64,000 nucleotides of DNA from Labrenzia sp. THAF82 (lineage in GTDB: Bacteria > Pseudomonadota > Alphaproteobacteria > Rhizobiales > Stappiaceae). The stretch covers positions 1,950,501 to 2,014,500 of the forward strand of contig NZ_CP045354.1 in NCBI RefSeq assembly GCF_009363435.1, read 5' to 3'. Shown piece by piece: positions 1-8,306 of the stretch. Under the pieces are notes generated by a model, which was not told where the DNA came from, did not search any database, and saw only the letters and a program-made list of their open reading frames with translations. Made by a program: the position numbers and the translations under genes. How positions within the stretch are numbered: position 1 is the first letter of the stretch; each line of letters opens with the position of its first letter.

Positions 1-747
1 TCCAGCGCGGCTACAACCTGTTATAATGCAGCGGCATAGACCTTTGAACACAACGAACTGTGTCAATCTTTCCGCTCGTTTATTGGAAAATATTCCTGCG
101 CGTGAGATGGATGTGCGGGCAACCATGAAGGCGATGAGTTCTTCAGGCGTTTTGGAAGTTGCAAACCAGACCGAAAGGGAAACCCGACCAGAAAGTCGTT
201 GGTTCGTCCTATCCTGTCGCACGCGTGCACGTTTTTGAAACTTGGAAAAACGCTCCGGTGTTTTCAGCTCACATCTTCTAATAGTGGAGGGAATTTCCGC
301 TGACTGACGAGCGTAACGCATCTGGTGCAAGACCGGATGCCAAGTTCGGCTATTTCACAAACCAGCGAAAACTAGTGCGCAGCCAAGAATTCAAAAGCTG
401 TAAATTTTCGCAGCGGAGGACCGCTACCGGCACTACCCCAGCTCGACGATTTGTATTTCTGCTTGGTGGTACCTTCTCATTTCTTGGATACTTCGTTTTC
501 CTAGGACTACCGGTGGGCCAATTCAAAGCGTAGGATCATCTCAGAGGGAGCATTGGCGCTCGACACCATGCCCTTCGTTTTCGGGATAACTTTCCCTGGC
601 GATTTGTGTCACGCGTTCCCTTTGAAATCGTGACTGAAAGTGCCCCAGCCTATCGTGGCTTGCCTCAATGCCTGCGAAGAAGCCTTCTATTAATCCGGAG
701 CCAATTCGACAACAACTGAGTCACGCAATTACATTTATGCGCTGTGA
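1..747. other. No supported gene
   Basis: About 750 bases before the first operon with no coding region that I can support. The longest open stretch (positions 26-238, + strand) encodes 70 residues with no recognisable motif and no clear ribosome binding site. The stretch may hold the end of an upstream unit or degenerate sequence; nothing more can be said. Confidence 0.5.
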
Positions 748-789
748 CCAAAATAGTTAACTAAGTGTCCAAAAAAGTTAACTCAGCTC
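748..789. promoter_or_regulatory. Tandem palindromic operator-like repeat before the Rieske operon
   Basis: Two direct copies, starting at 748 and 769 (period 21 bp, two helical turns), each contain the self-complementary octamer AGTTAACT preceded by CCAAAA. They end about 45 bp before the Rieske start at 836. Paired direct repeats two turns apart are typical of AraC-family targets, and a GlxA/AraC-type regulator lies at the far end of the operon. The link between the two is inference. Confidence 0.45.
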
Positions 790-835
790 ACCAATTCAAC
801 GGCAGACTGAATCTCCAGGATGGAGACTTTTTGCC

Positions 836-1957
836 ATGTCATCTTTGTCGCACGTTACAGCCGGCTACGATGTGGATCCGGCGCGGTCGAATTCACTTGT
901 TGCTTCAGCTTATACGGATGCTGAGTGGTTTCGAGCGGACATTCAGTCGATTGTTGGTCGCACCTGGCAGTGGGTGTGTCATGTCGAGAAGACACGAAAA
1001 CCCGGTTCATATGTGACCGCTGAGATTGCCGGCCATCCCATCGTGGTTGTTCGTGGACGTGATGGTATCCTTAGAGCGTTTTATAATGTCTGCAAGCATC
1101 GAGCACATGAGCTCATGTCGGGAGAAGGCACGACGACTCGGATCATGTGTCCCTACCATGCCTGGGTCTACAAGCTTGACGGCCAGCTTGCCCGCGCACC
1201 GCATACTGAAAACCTTCATGATTTTCACGTCGGTGAAATCTGCCTTGATCAGGTTAAAGTTGAAGAATTCTGCGGCTTTGTGTTCGTAAATCTTGATCCT
1301 GATGCTGCCGCACTTTCTGAACAGTCAGGAGACCTGGAAACGGAGATCCGCCATTGGGCGCCGGACGTCGATAAACTGACCTTCGGGCACCGGCTGACAT
1401 ACGACATCAAATCCAACTGGAAAAATGTCGTCGACAACTTTCTGGAATGTTACCACTGCCCGACGGCGCACAAGGACTTTTGCGATCTTGTGGACATGGA
1501 CACCTACAAGGTGACCACGCATGGGATCTATTCAAGCCATATGGCCGATGCCGGTCAATCCTCCAACACCGCTTATAATGTTTCGAATGCCACGGTTCGC
1601 ACGCATGCGGTTTGGTGGTTGTGGCCGACAACTTGCCTTATGCGTTACCCGGGACGGTCCAGCATGATTGTGCTGAATATCATTCCGGTCGGTCCGGACC
1701 GCACACTGGAAACCTATGACTTCTTCCTGGAGACCCCGGAACCAAATGAGATGGAACGAGATGCCATCCGCTATTTGGACGAAGTGCTGCAGGTTGAGGA
1801 CATTGGCCTCGTTGAAAGCGTTCAAAGGGGTATGAGCACACCGGCTTTCACACAAGGACGGATCGTGCACGATCCTGAGGGATCGGGGAAATCCGAGCAT
1901 GCGGTCCACCACTTTCACGGTCTGGTCCTAGACGCCTACACACGAGGTGCTGCGTGA
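836..1957 (+). CDS. CntA-like Rieske oxygenase alpha subunit (quaternary amine type)
   Basis: Terminal oxygenase of a Rieske non-haem iron monooxygenase, 373 residues (CntA is about 371). The Rieske [2Fe-2S] ligands are visible as C86-x-H88 and C105-xx-H108. The mononuclear iron site is H207 and H212 in a DNFLECYHCPTAH context. The bridging position three residues before H207 is Glu204, not the Asp of ring-hydroxylating dioxygenases; this Glu is a known hallmark of carnitine monooxygenase CntA. The probable role is N-demethylation or C-N cleavage of a betaine-type quaternary amine. No CntB-like reductase is in the window, so electrons must come from elsewhere. It is the first gene of an overlapping operon; its stop overlaps the next start by 4 nt (GTGA). 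Alternatives are glycine betaine or stachydrine demethylase. The family is secure, the substrate is not. Confidence 0.85.
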   Translation: MSSLSHVTAGYDVDPARSNSLVASAYTDAEWFRADIQSIVGRTWQWVCHVEKTRKPGSYVTAEIAGHPIVVVRGRDGILRAFYNVCKHRAHELMSGEGTTTRIMCPYHAWVYKLDGQLARAPHTENLHDFHVGEICLDQVKVEEFCGFVFVNLDPDAAALSEQSGDLETEIRHWAPDVDKLTFGHRLTYDIKSNWKNVVDNFLECYHCPTAHKDFCDLVDMDTYKVTTHGIYSSHMADAGQSSNTAYNVSNATVRTHAVWWLWPTTCLMRYPGRSSMIVLNIIPVGPDRTLETYDFFLETPEPNEMERDAIRYLDEVLQVEDIGLVESVQRGMSTPAFTQGRIVHDPEGSGKSEHAVHHFHGLVLDAYTRGAA

Positions 1958-3489
1958 ACCGCCCCAACATTGTGGTGGTCATGGCAGACCAGTTAGCGCC
2001 CCACTTTACCGGAGCCTACGGACATCCCGTCGCAAAGACCCCACATTTGGATGCGCTCGCTAAGCGAGGCATGCGGTTTGATGCGGCGTATTGCAATTCC
2101 CCACTATGCGCCCCGTCACGTTTTGCGTTTATGTCGGGACAATTGATCAGCCGGATCGCTGCCTATGACAACGCATCCGAATTCAAGGCCTCAATCCCGA
2201 CCTTTGCCCATTACCTGAAAGCCCTTGGATATCGAACCTGTCTGTCCGGCAAGATGCATTTTGTCGGCCCGGACCAGATGCACGGGTTCGAAAACAGAGT
2301 GACGACAGATATTTATCCTGCCGACTTTGCTTGGACACCGGATTGGGAAGCACCGGATGAGCGGATCGACAAGTGGTATCACAACATGCAGACCGTCAAG
2401 GAAAGCGGTGTTGGCCTGGCGACATTCCAGATCGACTACGACGAGGAAGTCGGTTTTGCGGCCCAGCGCTGGCTGATTGATGCCGCAAGAGACAAGGCGC
2501 AGGGTCTCGATGCCCCCTTTGCGCTTGTGGCCAGCTTCATCCATCCTCATGACCCTTATGTTGCGCGGCCGGAGTGGTGGAACCTTTATGACGATGTCGA
2601 TATTGCGCTTCCGCATTTCACGCCTGCCCCGGAAGACCAGGATCCGTTCTCACGCCGCCTGATGGACGGCATCGAGGCGTCCTATGTCCCGCTGACGGAA
2701 GCGGAAATTCGCAAGGCGCGGCACGCCTATTTGGCGAATGTCAGCTACTTCGACAGCAAGTTGGGTTTGTTGGTTCAAACCCTTGAAGAGACAGGAGAAC
2801 TTGAGAACACGATCATCGTCGTGACCGCGGACCATGGAGACATGCTGGGTGAACGCGGTCTTTGGTACAAGATGAATTTCTTCGAGCATTCCGCGCGCGT
2901 GCCACTGGTCATGGCAGGACCCGGCATTGTGCATGGACACGCGGAAAATGCCTGCTCCCTGGTCGATCTGCTGCCGACATTTCTTGAAATTGGCGGCGGT
3001 GAAAAAGACATGCTCGGAATGCCTATCGATGGCCGCAGTTTGTTGCCGCTGGCGCGCGGTGAACCGGACCCGGTCGATGAGGCAATCGGAGAATACTGCG
3101 CAGAAATGACGCCCTATCCCGTCGTCATGATCCGGCGGGGCCGGCTTAAGTACATCCATTGTGACGCTGATCCGCCCCAGCTTTATGATCTGAGCAAGGA
3201 TCCGTTTGAGGCGACAAATCTGGCGAACGACCCCGCTTATGCCGAGGCAGCAGCGGAGTTCGCCGCGGAGGTCGCAAGAAGATGGGACGGCGACGATCTC
3301 AGAGCAAAGGTGGTTGCCACGCAAAAGGCGCGGCGCGCCTTGCATGCGGCTATGGAAGCAGGTGCAGGTGAGACCTGGGATTATGACCCGCCATCGGATG
3401 CCAGCCGCCAGTATGTACGCAATCACATGGACTGGACCGCTGCTGCCGGACGATATCGATTTCCTCCAACCACGGACAAAGACCCATGA
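1954..3489 (+). CDS. betC: Choline sulfatase
   Basis: Type I sulfatase of the choline-sulfatase family, 511 residues, the usual BetC length, hydrolysing a sulfate ester (choline-O-sulfate in characterised members). The formylglycine signature C52-A-P-S-R56 is present, and metal-binding regions are seen near the N-terminus (VVMADQ) and at TADHGDMLGERG. BetC-type substrate-pocket segments (WYHN; GEYCAE) and the C-terminal choline-sulfatase extension (RNHMD) are also recognisable. It uses a GTG start that overlaps the Rieske stop and has a 4-nt ATGA overlap with the SDR downstream. Oddly, it is not beside betA or betB as in the classic bet operon but among Rieske, BKACE and carnitine-dehydrogenase-like genes, so the natural substrate may be a sulfated betaine or hydroxy-betaine rather than choline sulfate (inference). 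Confidence 0.9.
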   Translation: MNRPNIVVVMADQLAPHFTGAYGHPVAKTPHLDALAKRGMRFDAAYCNSPLCAPSRFAFMSGQLISRIAAYDNASEFKASIPTFAHYLKALGYRTCLSGKMHFVGPDQMHGFENRVTTDIYPADFAWTPDWEAPDERIDKWYHNMQTVKESGVGLATFQIDYDEEVGFAAQRWLIDAARDKAQGLDAPFALVASFIHPHDPYVARPEWWNLYDDVDIALPHFTPAPEDQDPFSRRLMDGIEASYVPLTEAEIRKARHAYLANVSYFDSKLGLLVQTLEETGELENTIIVVTADHGDMLGERGLWYKMNFFEHSARVPLVMAGPGIVHGHAENACSLVDLLPTFLEIGGGEKDMLGMPIDGRSLLPLARGEPDPVDEAIGEYCAEMTPYPVVMIRRGRLKYIHCDADPPQLYDLSKDPFEATNLANDPAYAEAAAEFAAEVARRWDGDDLRAKVVATQKARRALHAAMEAGAGETWDYDPPSDASRQYVRNHMDWTAAAGRYRFPPTTDKDP

Positions 3490-4280
3490 TGCTGACTGGC
3501 AAGACGGCCCTTGTGACCGGAGGGCGCGGAGGTATTGGACGCGCGATCGTTGCACGCTTCATCAAAGAGGGCGCAACGGTTTTCGCAGCTGATTTGACGC
3601 CTGGAGGGTCGCTGTCAAGCGATGCCGATGACGGCAGCACCTTTGTGAAGCTTGACGTCACGCTGGAGCAGGACGCGATCAATGCGATGGAAACCGTTGG
3701 TGCCCATGCGGGCAAGCTTGATATTCTCGTAAACGCCGCGGGTATCGAAATTGAAAAGACCATCGAGGAAACCACGCTGGAGGACTGGAACCGCAGCTTT
3801 GCGGTTAACGCGACGGGGACGTTCCTGACGTCCAAATATGCTTTGCCGCTGATGCGTGAGGCCGCCAAAACTGGGTCGAGCGCAAGCCTGATCAATTTCG
3901 GGTCCTATGATGGCTTCATCGCCGATCCGGGTCTCGCGGCCTATTGCGCGACCAAGGGAGCCGTCCATGCTCTGACACGCGCCATGGCCTGCGATCATGG
4001 CCCCGAAGGCATTCGGGTGAATGCAATCTGTCCGGGCTACATAGATACACCGATGTTGCAGAGTTTCTTCAGCGGCGAAGGATCCGGCGGAGCTGGTGGA
4101 AACATTGAATCATTGCAGCAAGCTGTCCGGGATGTGCATCCTCTGCGCACATACGGCACACCAACCGATATCGCCAATCTGGTGACTTGGCTTGCATCGG
4201 ACGAGGCACGTTACGCTTCTGGCCAGCTTTGGGTACTTGACGGAGGTCTGTCTGCACAGGTGCAGCAGATGAAGTTGTAG
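3486..4280 (+). CDS. SDR family oxidoreductase (first of two)
   Basis: Classical short-chain dehydrogenase/reductase of 264 residues. It shows the N-terminal NAD(P) motif TGGRGGIG, the NAAG motif, the catalytic Y-x-x-x-K (YCATK) after a Ser-containing strand, and the NAICPGYIDTPM segment. It should oxidise a secondary alcohol or reduce a ketone. The start overlaps the sulfatase stop (ATGA), and its stop shares one base with the GTG start of the next gene. It resembles the second SDR of this operon at 6643-7377, especially in the EKT...EDW region, so the pair look like paralogues acting on related intermediates. Substrate unknown. Confidence 0.85.
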   Translation: MMLTGKTALVTGGRGGIGRAIVARFIKEGATVFAADLTPGGSLSSDADDGSTFVKLDVTLEQDAINAMETVGAHAGKLDILVNAAGIEIEKTIEETTLEDWNRSFAVNATGTFLTSKYALPLMREAAKTGSSASLINFGSYDGFIADPGLAAYCATKGAVHALTRAMACDHGPEGIRVNAICPGYIDTPMLQSFFSGEGSGGAGGNIESLQQAVRDVHPLRTYGTPTDIANLVTWLASDEARYASGQLWVLDGGLSAQVQQMKL

Positions 4281-5212
4281 TGCCGCGATCCGTCATCATA
4301 ACCTGCGCGCCGACAGGCGGTATTCATACGCCGTCGATGTCGCCGTATCTGCCGGTCACACCTGCCGAAATTGCGACCGCTAGCATCGAGGCGGCGGAGG
4401 CCGGAGCATCAATTATCCATCTCCATGCACGCGATCCGGAAACGGGCAAGCCGGATCCGAGGCCCGAAACCTTCAAACAATTTCTGCCGGTCATCAAGCA
4501 GGCGACCGACGCGGTCGTGAACGTTTCAACAGGTGGCGGTCTCGGAATGAGCATCGATGAACGGCTGCTTGCGGCCACGGATGCCAGTCCTGAGATGGCA
4601 TCGCTCAACATGGGGTCGATAAATTTCGGGATCTTCCCGATGCTTCAGAAATACCATGAGTTCCAGTTCGACTGGGAGCGCCCTTTTCTGGAAATGACCG
4701 AGGATTTCATCTTTCCGAACACCTTCCGGACCATCCGCTACGCGATAGAAAAGCTTGGTGGTGAGCATGGAACCAAATTCGAATTCGAGTGTTATGATCT
4801 CGGCCACCTCTACACCGTAAAATGGTTCGTCGATCAGGGACTGATCAAACCGCCTTTCTTTATCCAGATGGTCTTCGGAATTTTGGGTGGAATGGGCGCA
4901 GATATCGACAATCTCGTTCATCTTCACAAGAAAGCAAACGAACTGTTTGGTGCCGATTCCTACGAGTGGTCCGTTTTGGCGGCAGGCCGCCACCAAATGC
5001 CGTTCGCAACTCAAAGCGCAATACTTGGCGGCAATCTCCGCGTTGGTCTGGAAGACAGCCTTTTCATCGGCAAAGGTGAATTGGCGACGTCCAATGCACA
5101 GCAGGTAAAGCGCGTTCGTACAATCATTGAAAATCTGGGACTGACGGTGGCTGCCCCGGCCGAAGCACGCGAGCGTCTGGGTTTGAAAGGGGCTGACCGT
5201 GTCGGATTTTGA
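4280..5212 (+). CDS. Beta-keto acid cleavage enzyme (BKACE, DUF849)
   Basis: 310 residues matching the BKACE/DUF849 family, Zn-dependent TIM-barrel enzymes that condense a beta-keto acid with acetyl-CoA and release acetoacetate plus a new CoA ester. Visible hallmarks are the N-terminal ITCAPTGG stretch, the metal-binding HLHARD (His-x-His), the NVSTGGG segment and GILGGMG. Known members act on 3-keto-5-aminohexanoate (Kce) and on 3-dehydrocarnitine. With the carnitine-dehydrogenase-like enzyme at 7377, the dehydrocarnitine-type reaction is the best guess, although the usual partner thioesterase is absent. The GTG start overlaps the SDR stop by 1 nt; 12 bp separate it from the aldehyde dehydrogenase. 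Confidence 0.85.
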   Translation: MPRSVIITCAPTGGIHTPSMSPYLPVTPAEIATASIEAAEAGASIIHLHARDPETGKPDPRPETFKQFLPVIKQATDAVVNVSTGGGLGMSIDERLLAATDASPEMASLNMGSINFGIFPMLQKYHEFQFDWERPFLEMTEDFIFPNTFRTIRYAIEKLGGEHGTKFEFECYDLGHLYTVKWFVDQGLIKPPFFIQMVFGILGGMGADIDNLVHLHKKANELFGADSYEWSVLAAGRHQMPFATQSAILGGNLRVGLEDSLFIGKGELATSNAQQVKRVRTIIENLGLTVAAPAEARERLGLKGADRVGF

Positions 5213-5224
5213 AGAGGACAGACC

Positions 5225-6643
5225 ATGCAGACGAAACTGCTGATAAACGGCGAACTGGTGGACGGTGACGGCGAGGCGCGGAGTGTGCTCGACCCCGCAA
5301 CAGGCAATGAAGTTGCCAAGGTAAAAGATGCCAGCCCCGAACAGGTCGTAGCGGCAGTTAGAGGTTCAGCGGAAGCCTTTGAAACATTCTCGTCGTCCTC
5401 GCCTGCGGAACGTTCGGCTCTTCTCCTGCAGATCGCGGATGCTATTGAAACCAATAGCCGGGAGCTTGCTGAGCTTGAAAGCCTTGATGTTGGCAAGCCT
5501 TGGCCATCGGCACATGACGACGAAATGCCTTTGACAATCGATGTTTTCCGTTTCTTTGCAGGCGCGGCAAGAACGATGACGGGGTCTGCGGCAGGTGAAT
5601 ATGTTGCCGGCCACACGTCCATGATCCGCCGAGATCCGGTGGGGCCGGTCGCGGCCATCGCGCCCTGGAACTACCCTTTGATGATGGCTGCCTGGAAACT
5701 GGCCGCACCTATCGCGGCCGGATGCTCTATCGTCCTCAAGCCGTCAGAGCTGACGCCCCTATCAACCTTGCGAATGGCAGAGCTTCTTAAAGACATCTTG
5801 CCAGCCGGGCTGTTGAATGTCGTTCATGGCCCAGGACCCACCGTTGGTGATCAACTCATCAACAGTCCTCAGATGGAAGCGATCAGCGTCACGGGGTCGC
5901 CTGCAACGGGAATGGCCGCGATGCGGGCCGCTTCCAATCAGATCCGGCATGTTCACTTGGAATTGGGGGGCAAAGCGCCGGTGATCGTCTTTGACGATGC
6001 CGATCTCGAAGCTGTTGCCGAGACCATTCGCTACGGCAGCTTTTTCAATGCGGGGCAGGACTGTGCGCAGCCATGCCGGATTCTTGTTGCCGAAGCCTCT
6101 TATGAGAAACTGCTGACTGCGATTGTCAACCAGGTCGACCAGATACAAGTCGGTGCCCCCAAGACAGAGGGTACGGAGATGGGGCCTCTTGTGTCTTCAG
6201 GTCACAGGAGCCGTGTGGCCGCCTTCGTGGACCGAGCGCGGTCTTCCTGCAAAGTGGTCGCTGGGGGCGAAAGCGGCGAGGGGAGTGGTTTCTTCTATAG
6301 ACCTACCATTGTTGCAGATGCAGACAACAATTCTGAGATTTCGCGAAATGAAGTGTTTGGACCCGTCGTATCGGTCTCACGGTTTGGCGACGCTGACGAG
6401 GCACTGAAAACGGCGAATTCCGGATCTTACGGGCTGGCATCCTCCGTCTGGACAAAGGATGTCGGACTTGCAATGCGTATGACGTCGAAGCTGCGCTACG
6501 GTTTCACCTGGGTCAACACGCACGGTGTAGCGACACCAGAGATGCCGTGGGCTGCCATGAAAGGGTCGGGTACCGGCTGCGACATGTCAGTCTATGCACT
6601 GGACGCCTACACATCAATCCGTCACGTCATGGTAGCGCACTGA
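5225..6643 (+). CDS. Aldehyde dehydrogenase, aminobutyraldehyde/betaine-aldehyde class
   Basis: NAD(P)-dependent aldehyde dehydrogenase of 472 residues, very close in layout to gamma-aminobutyraldehyde dehydrogenase (PatD/YdcW, 474 residues). Shared segments include an LINGEL N-terminus, [10 protein letters not shown], the [13 protein letters not shown] cofactor strand, LELGGK with general base E246, and nucleophile C280 in FNAGQDC. The C-terminal RHVMV is also shared. It should oxidise an omega-amino or trimethylammonio aldehyde to the acid. In this context the substrate could be betaine aldehyde or a trimethylamino-butyraldehyde-like compound released upstream in the pathway (inference). 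Its stop overlaps the next start (TGATG), so the two are translationally coupled. Confidence 0.85.
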   Translation: MQTKLLINGELVDGDGEARSVLDPATGNEVAKVKDASPEQVVAAVRGSAEAFETFSSSSPAERSALLLQIADAIETNSRELAELESLDVGKPWPSAHDDEMPLTIDVFRFFAGAARTMTGSAAGEYVAGHTSMIRRDPVGPVAAIAPWNYPLMMAAWKLAAPIAAGCSIVLKPSELTPLSTLRMAELLKDILPAGLLNVVHGPGPTVGDQLINSPQMEAISVTGSPATGMAAMRAASNQIRHVHLELGGKAPVIVFDDADLEAVAETIRYGSFFNAGQDCAQPCRILVAEASYEKLLTAIVNQVDQIQVGAPKTEGTEMGPLVSSGHRSRVAAFVDRARSSCKVVAGGESGEGSGFFYRPTIVADADNNSEISRNEVFGPVVSVSRFGDADEALKTANSGSYGLASSVWTKDVGLAMRMTSKLRYGFTWVNTHGVATPEMPWAAMKGSGTGCDMSVYALDAYTSIRHVMVAH

Positions 6644-7377
6644 TGAGGCTTTCAGGGAAGAAGGCTTTCGTTACCGGAGGACGGTCTGGCATTGGACGGG
6701 GTATCGTCGACACCTTTCGCGCCGAGGGAGCGGACGTTGTCGCCTGTGGTCGCGGGGAGCAGCCTGACGGATTTGAAGCGCGCTGGATTCGCCTCGATGT
6801 TTCCGACCCGAACGCTGTTTTTGATGCGGCAAGATCTCTCGGTGCACTCGATGTTGTGGTGAACAATGCAGGCGTTCAGGTCGAAAAAACGGTTGTGGAC
6901 AGTTCCGATGAGGACTGGGACCAGGTTATCGGAACCAATGCACGCGGCGTCTTCAATGTTTGTCGGGCGTTCATACCGCAAATGTCTTTGGGCGGTTCAA
7001 TCATAAATATCGGATCAATTTCCGGATCAGTCGCCGATCCATCCATGGCTCTTTACAATGCTTCCAAAGCGTTTGTGCATGGGCTGACGCGTTCGGTTGC
7101 CGTCGATCATGGTCCGGCTGTCAGATGTAATGCAATCTGCCCGGGTTGGATCGAAACAGGCATGCTGGAAGCCGGATTCGACCTCGCGATGGATCCGAAG
7201 AAGGCCGAGACTGATGCGATCGCACGTCATCCAATCCGGCGTTTCGGCAAACCATCAGACATTGCAGCGATGGCAGTTTGGCTTGCTTCTGACGATGCGA
7301 GCTTTGCTACGGGGCAAATGTTCACACTCGATGGCGGTATGACTGCTGCCTCACCGCTTAACCCTGGATTGTTCTAA
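6643..7377 (+). CDS. SDR family oxidoreductase (second of two)
   Basis: Short-chain dehydrogenase of 244 residues when started at the ATG at 6643, which overlaps the aldehyde dehydrogenase stop in TGATG. This is preferred over an in-frame extension inside the upstream gene because the SDR fold begins directly (RLSGKKAFVTGG). Motifs are TGGRSGIG, NNAG, catalytic YNASK, and NAICPGWIETGM. It is paralogous to the SDR at 3486-4280, sharing the EKT...EDW region and the C-terminal GGM segment. It ends in TAATG, coupled to the carnitine-dehydrogenase-like gene. Probably acts on a hydroxy intermediate of the same pathway; substrate not predictable. Confidence 0.83.
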   Translation: MRLSGKKAFVTGGRSGIGRGIVDTFRAEGADVVACGRGEQPDGFEARWIRLDVSDPNAVFDAARSLGALDVVVNNAGVQVEKTVVDSSDEDWDQVIGTNARGVFNVCRAFIPQMSLGGSIINIGSISGSVADPSMALYNASKAFVHGLTRSVAVDHGPAVRCNAICPGWIETGMLEAGFDLAMDPKKAETDAIARHPIRRFGKPSDIAAMAVWLASDDASFATGQMFTLDGGMTAASPLNPGLF

Positions 7378-8306
7378 TGAAACGGATTTCCCATGTTGCC
7401 ATTCTGGGGGCGGGCGTAATCGGCGCCAGTTGGGCAGCCTTGTTCCTGGCCTCCGGACGTAGTGTTTCAGTATTCGACCCAGACACAGATTCAGAAGGGA
7501 GCGTCCGGGCATATATCGAAAAAGCCTGGCCTGCACTTGAGAAACTCGGGCTCGTAGATCGGGCTCAACCTGATGCATTGTCATTTGCAAACACGGCCGC
7601 AAAAGCCGTTGAGGAAGCCGATTTCGTCCAGGAAAACGTTCCTGAACGTCTTCCTGTCAAACATGCTACCTATCGCGAAATCGAAGCGGCTTTGAAACAG
7701 GATACGATTGTTTCGAGTTCTACGTCCGGCCTAACGTTGGAAGCTTTGCAGGATGGTTGGAAAGACCCGGCTTGTTTTCTACTCGGACATCCATTCAATC
7801 CTCCACACTTGATCCCGCTCGTGGAACTTACCGCAAACTCAAGAACCGGCGCGAACGTTTTGGAGAGGGCGGAAACATTCTATCAGGACGTAGGGAAGGT
7901 CACGATACGCATAAACAAAGGCATGCCCGGTCACGTTGCCAACCGCTTGCAGGCCGCTGTTTGGCGGGAAGCGATTTATATGGCAATCGAAGGCGTTGCG
8001 AGTGTCGAAGATATCGATAAGGCAATGTGGGCTGGACCCGGTTTGAGGTGGGCCTCAATGGGGCCGACCATGCTGTTTCACCTTGGGGCGGGAGAAGGGG
8101 GGCTCCGGTCGTTCTGCGAGCACTTCAAGGATACGTTCAATGGTTGGTGGGACGACCTCGGTGACCCACGCTTAGACGACCAGATTGTCGAGCAACTCGT
8201 GGCTGGACTGGAAGAGCAGGCATGCGGACAAACTCCAGAAGATCTGTCGCGTGTTCGAGATAAAATGCTGGTGGCAATTCAAACTGCTACACGCGATTTA
8301 CGCTAG
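7377..8306 (+). CDS. L-carnitine dehydrogenase-like 3-hydroxyacyl-CoA dehydrogenase family enzyme
   Basis: 309-residue NAD-dependent dehydrogenase of the 3-hydroxyacyl-CoA dehydrogenase/lambda-crystallin/L-carnitine dehydrogenase group. It has the N-terminal Rossmann motif GAGVIG, the catalytic-region GHPFNPPHLIPLVE, and the helical C-terminal domain with WASMGP. L-carnitine dehydrogenases are about 320 residues and oxidise carnitine to 3-dehydrocarnitine, the substrate of the BKACE-type cleavage enzyme encoded upstream. Last gene of the operon; it runs convergently into the AraC-type regulator with a 4-nt overlap of coding ends. An ordinary 3-hydroxyacyl-CoA or L-gulonate dehydrogenase activity is the main alternative. 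Confidence 0.78.
   Translation: MKRISHVAILGAGVIGASWAALFLASGRSVSVFDPDTDSEGSVRAYIEKAWPALEKLGLVDRAQPDALSFANTAAKAVEEADFVQENVPERLPVKHATYREIEAALKQDTIVSSSTSGLTLEALQDGWKDPACFLLGHPFNPPHLIPLVELTANSRTGANVLERAETFYQDVGKVTIRINKGMPGHVANRLQAAVWREAIYMAIEGVASVEDIDKAMWAGPGLRWASMGPTMLFHLGAGEGGLRSFCEHFKDTFNGWWDDLGDPRLDDQIVEQLVAGLEEQACGQTPEDLSRVRDKMLVAIQTATRDLR

Noticed and set aside
26-238. 70-residue open frame on the plus strand
   Set aside because: No motif, no ribosome site, irregular composition; likely chance.
748-789. The paired TTAAC elements as a CtrA box
   Set aside because: The TTAA units are 17 bp apart rather than the required 7.
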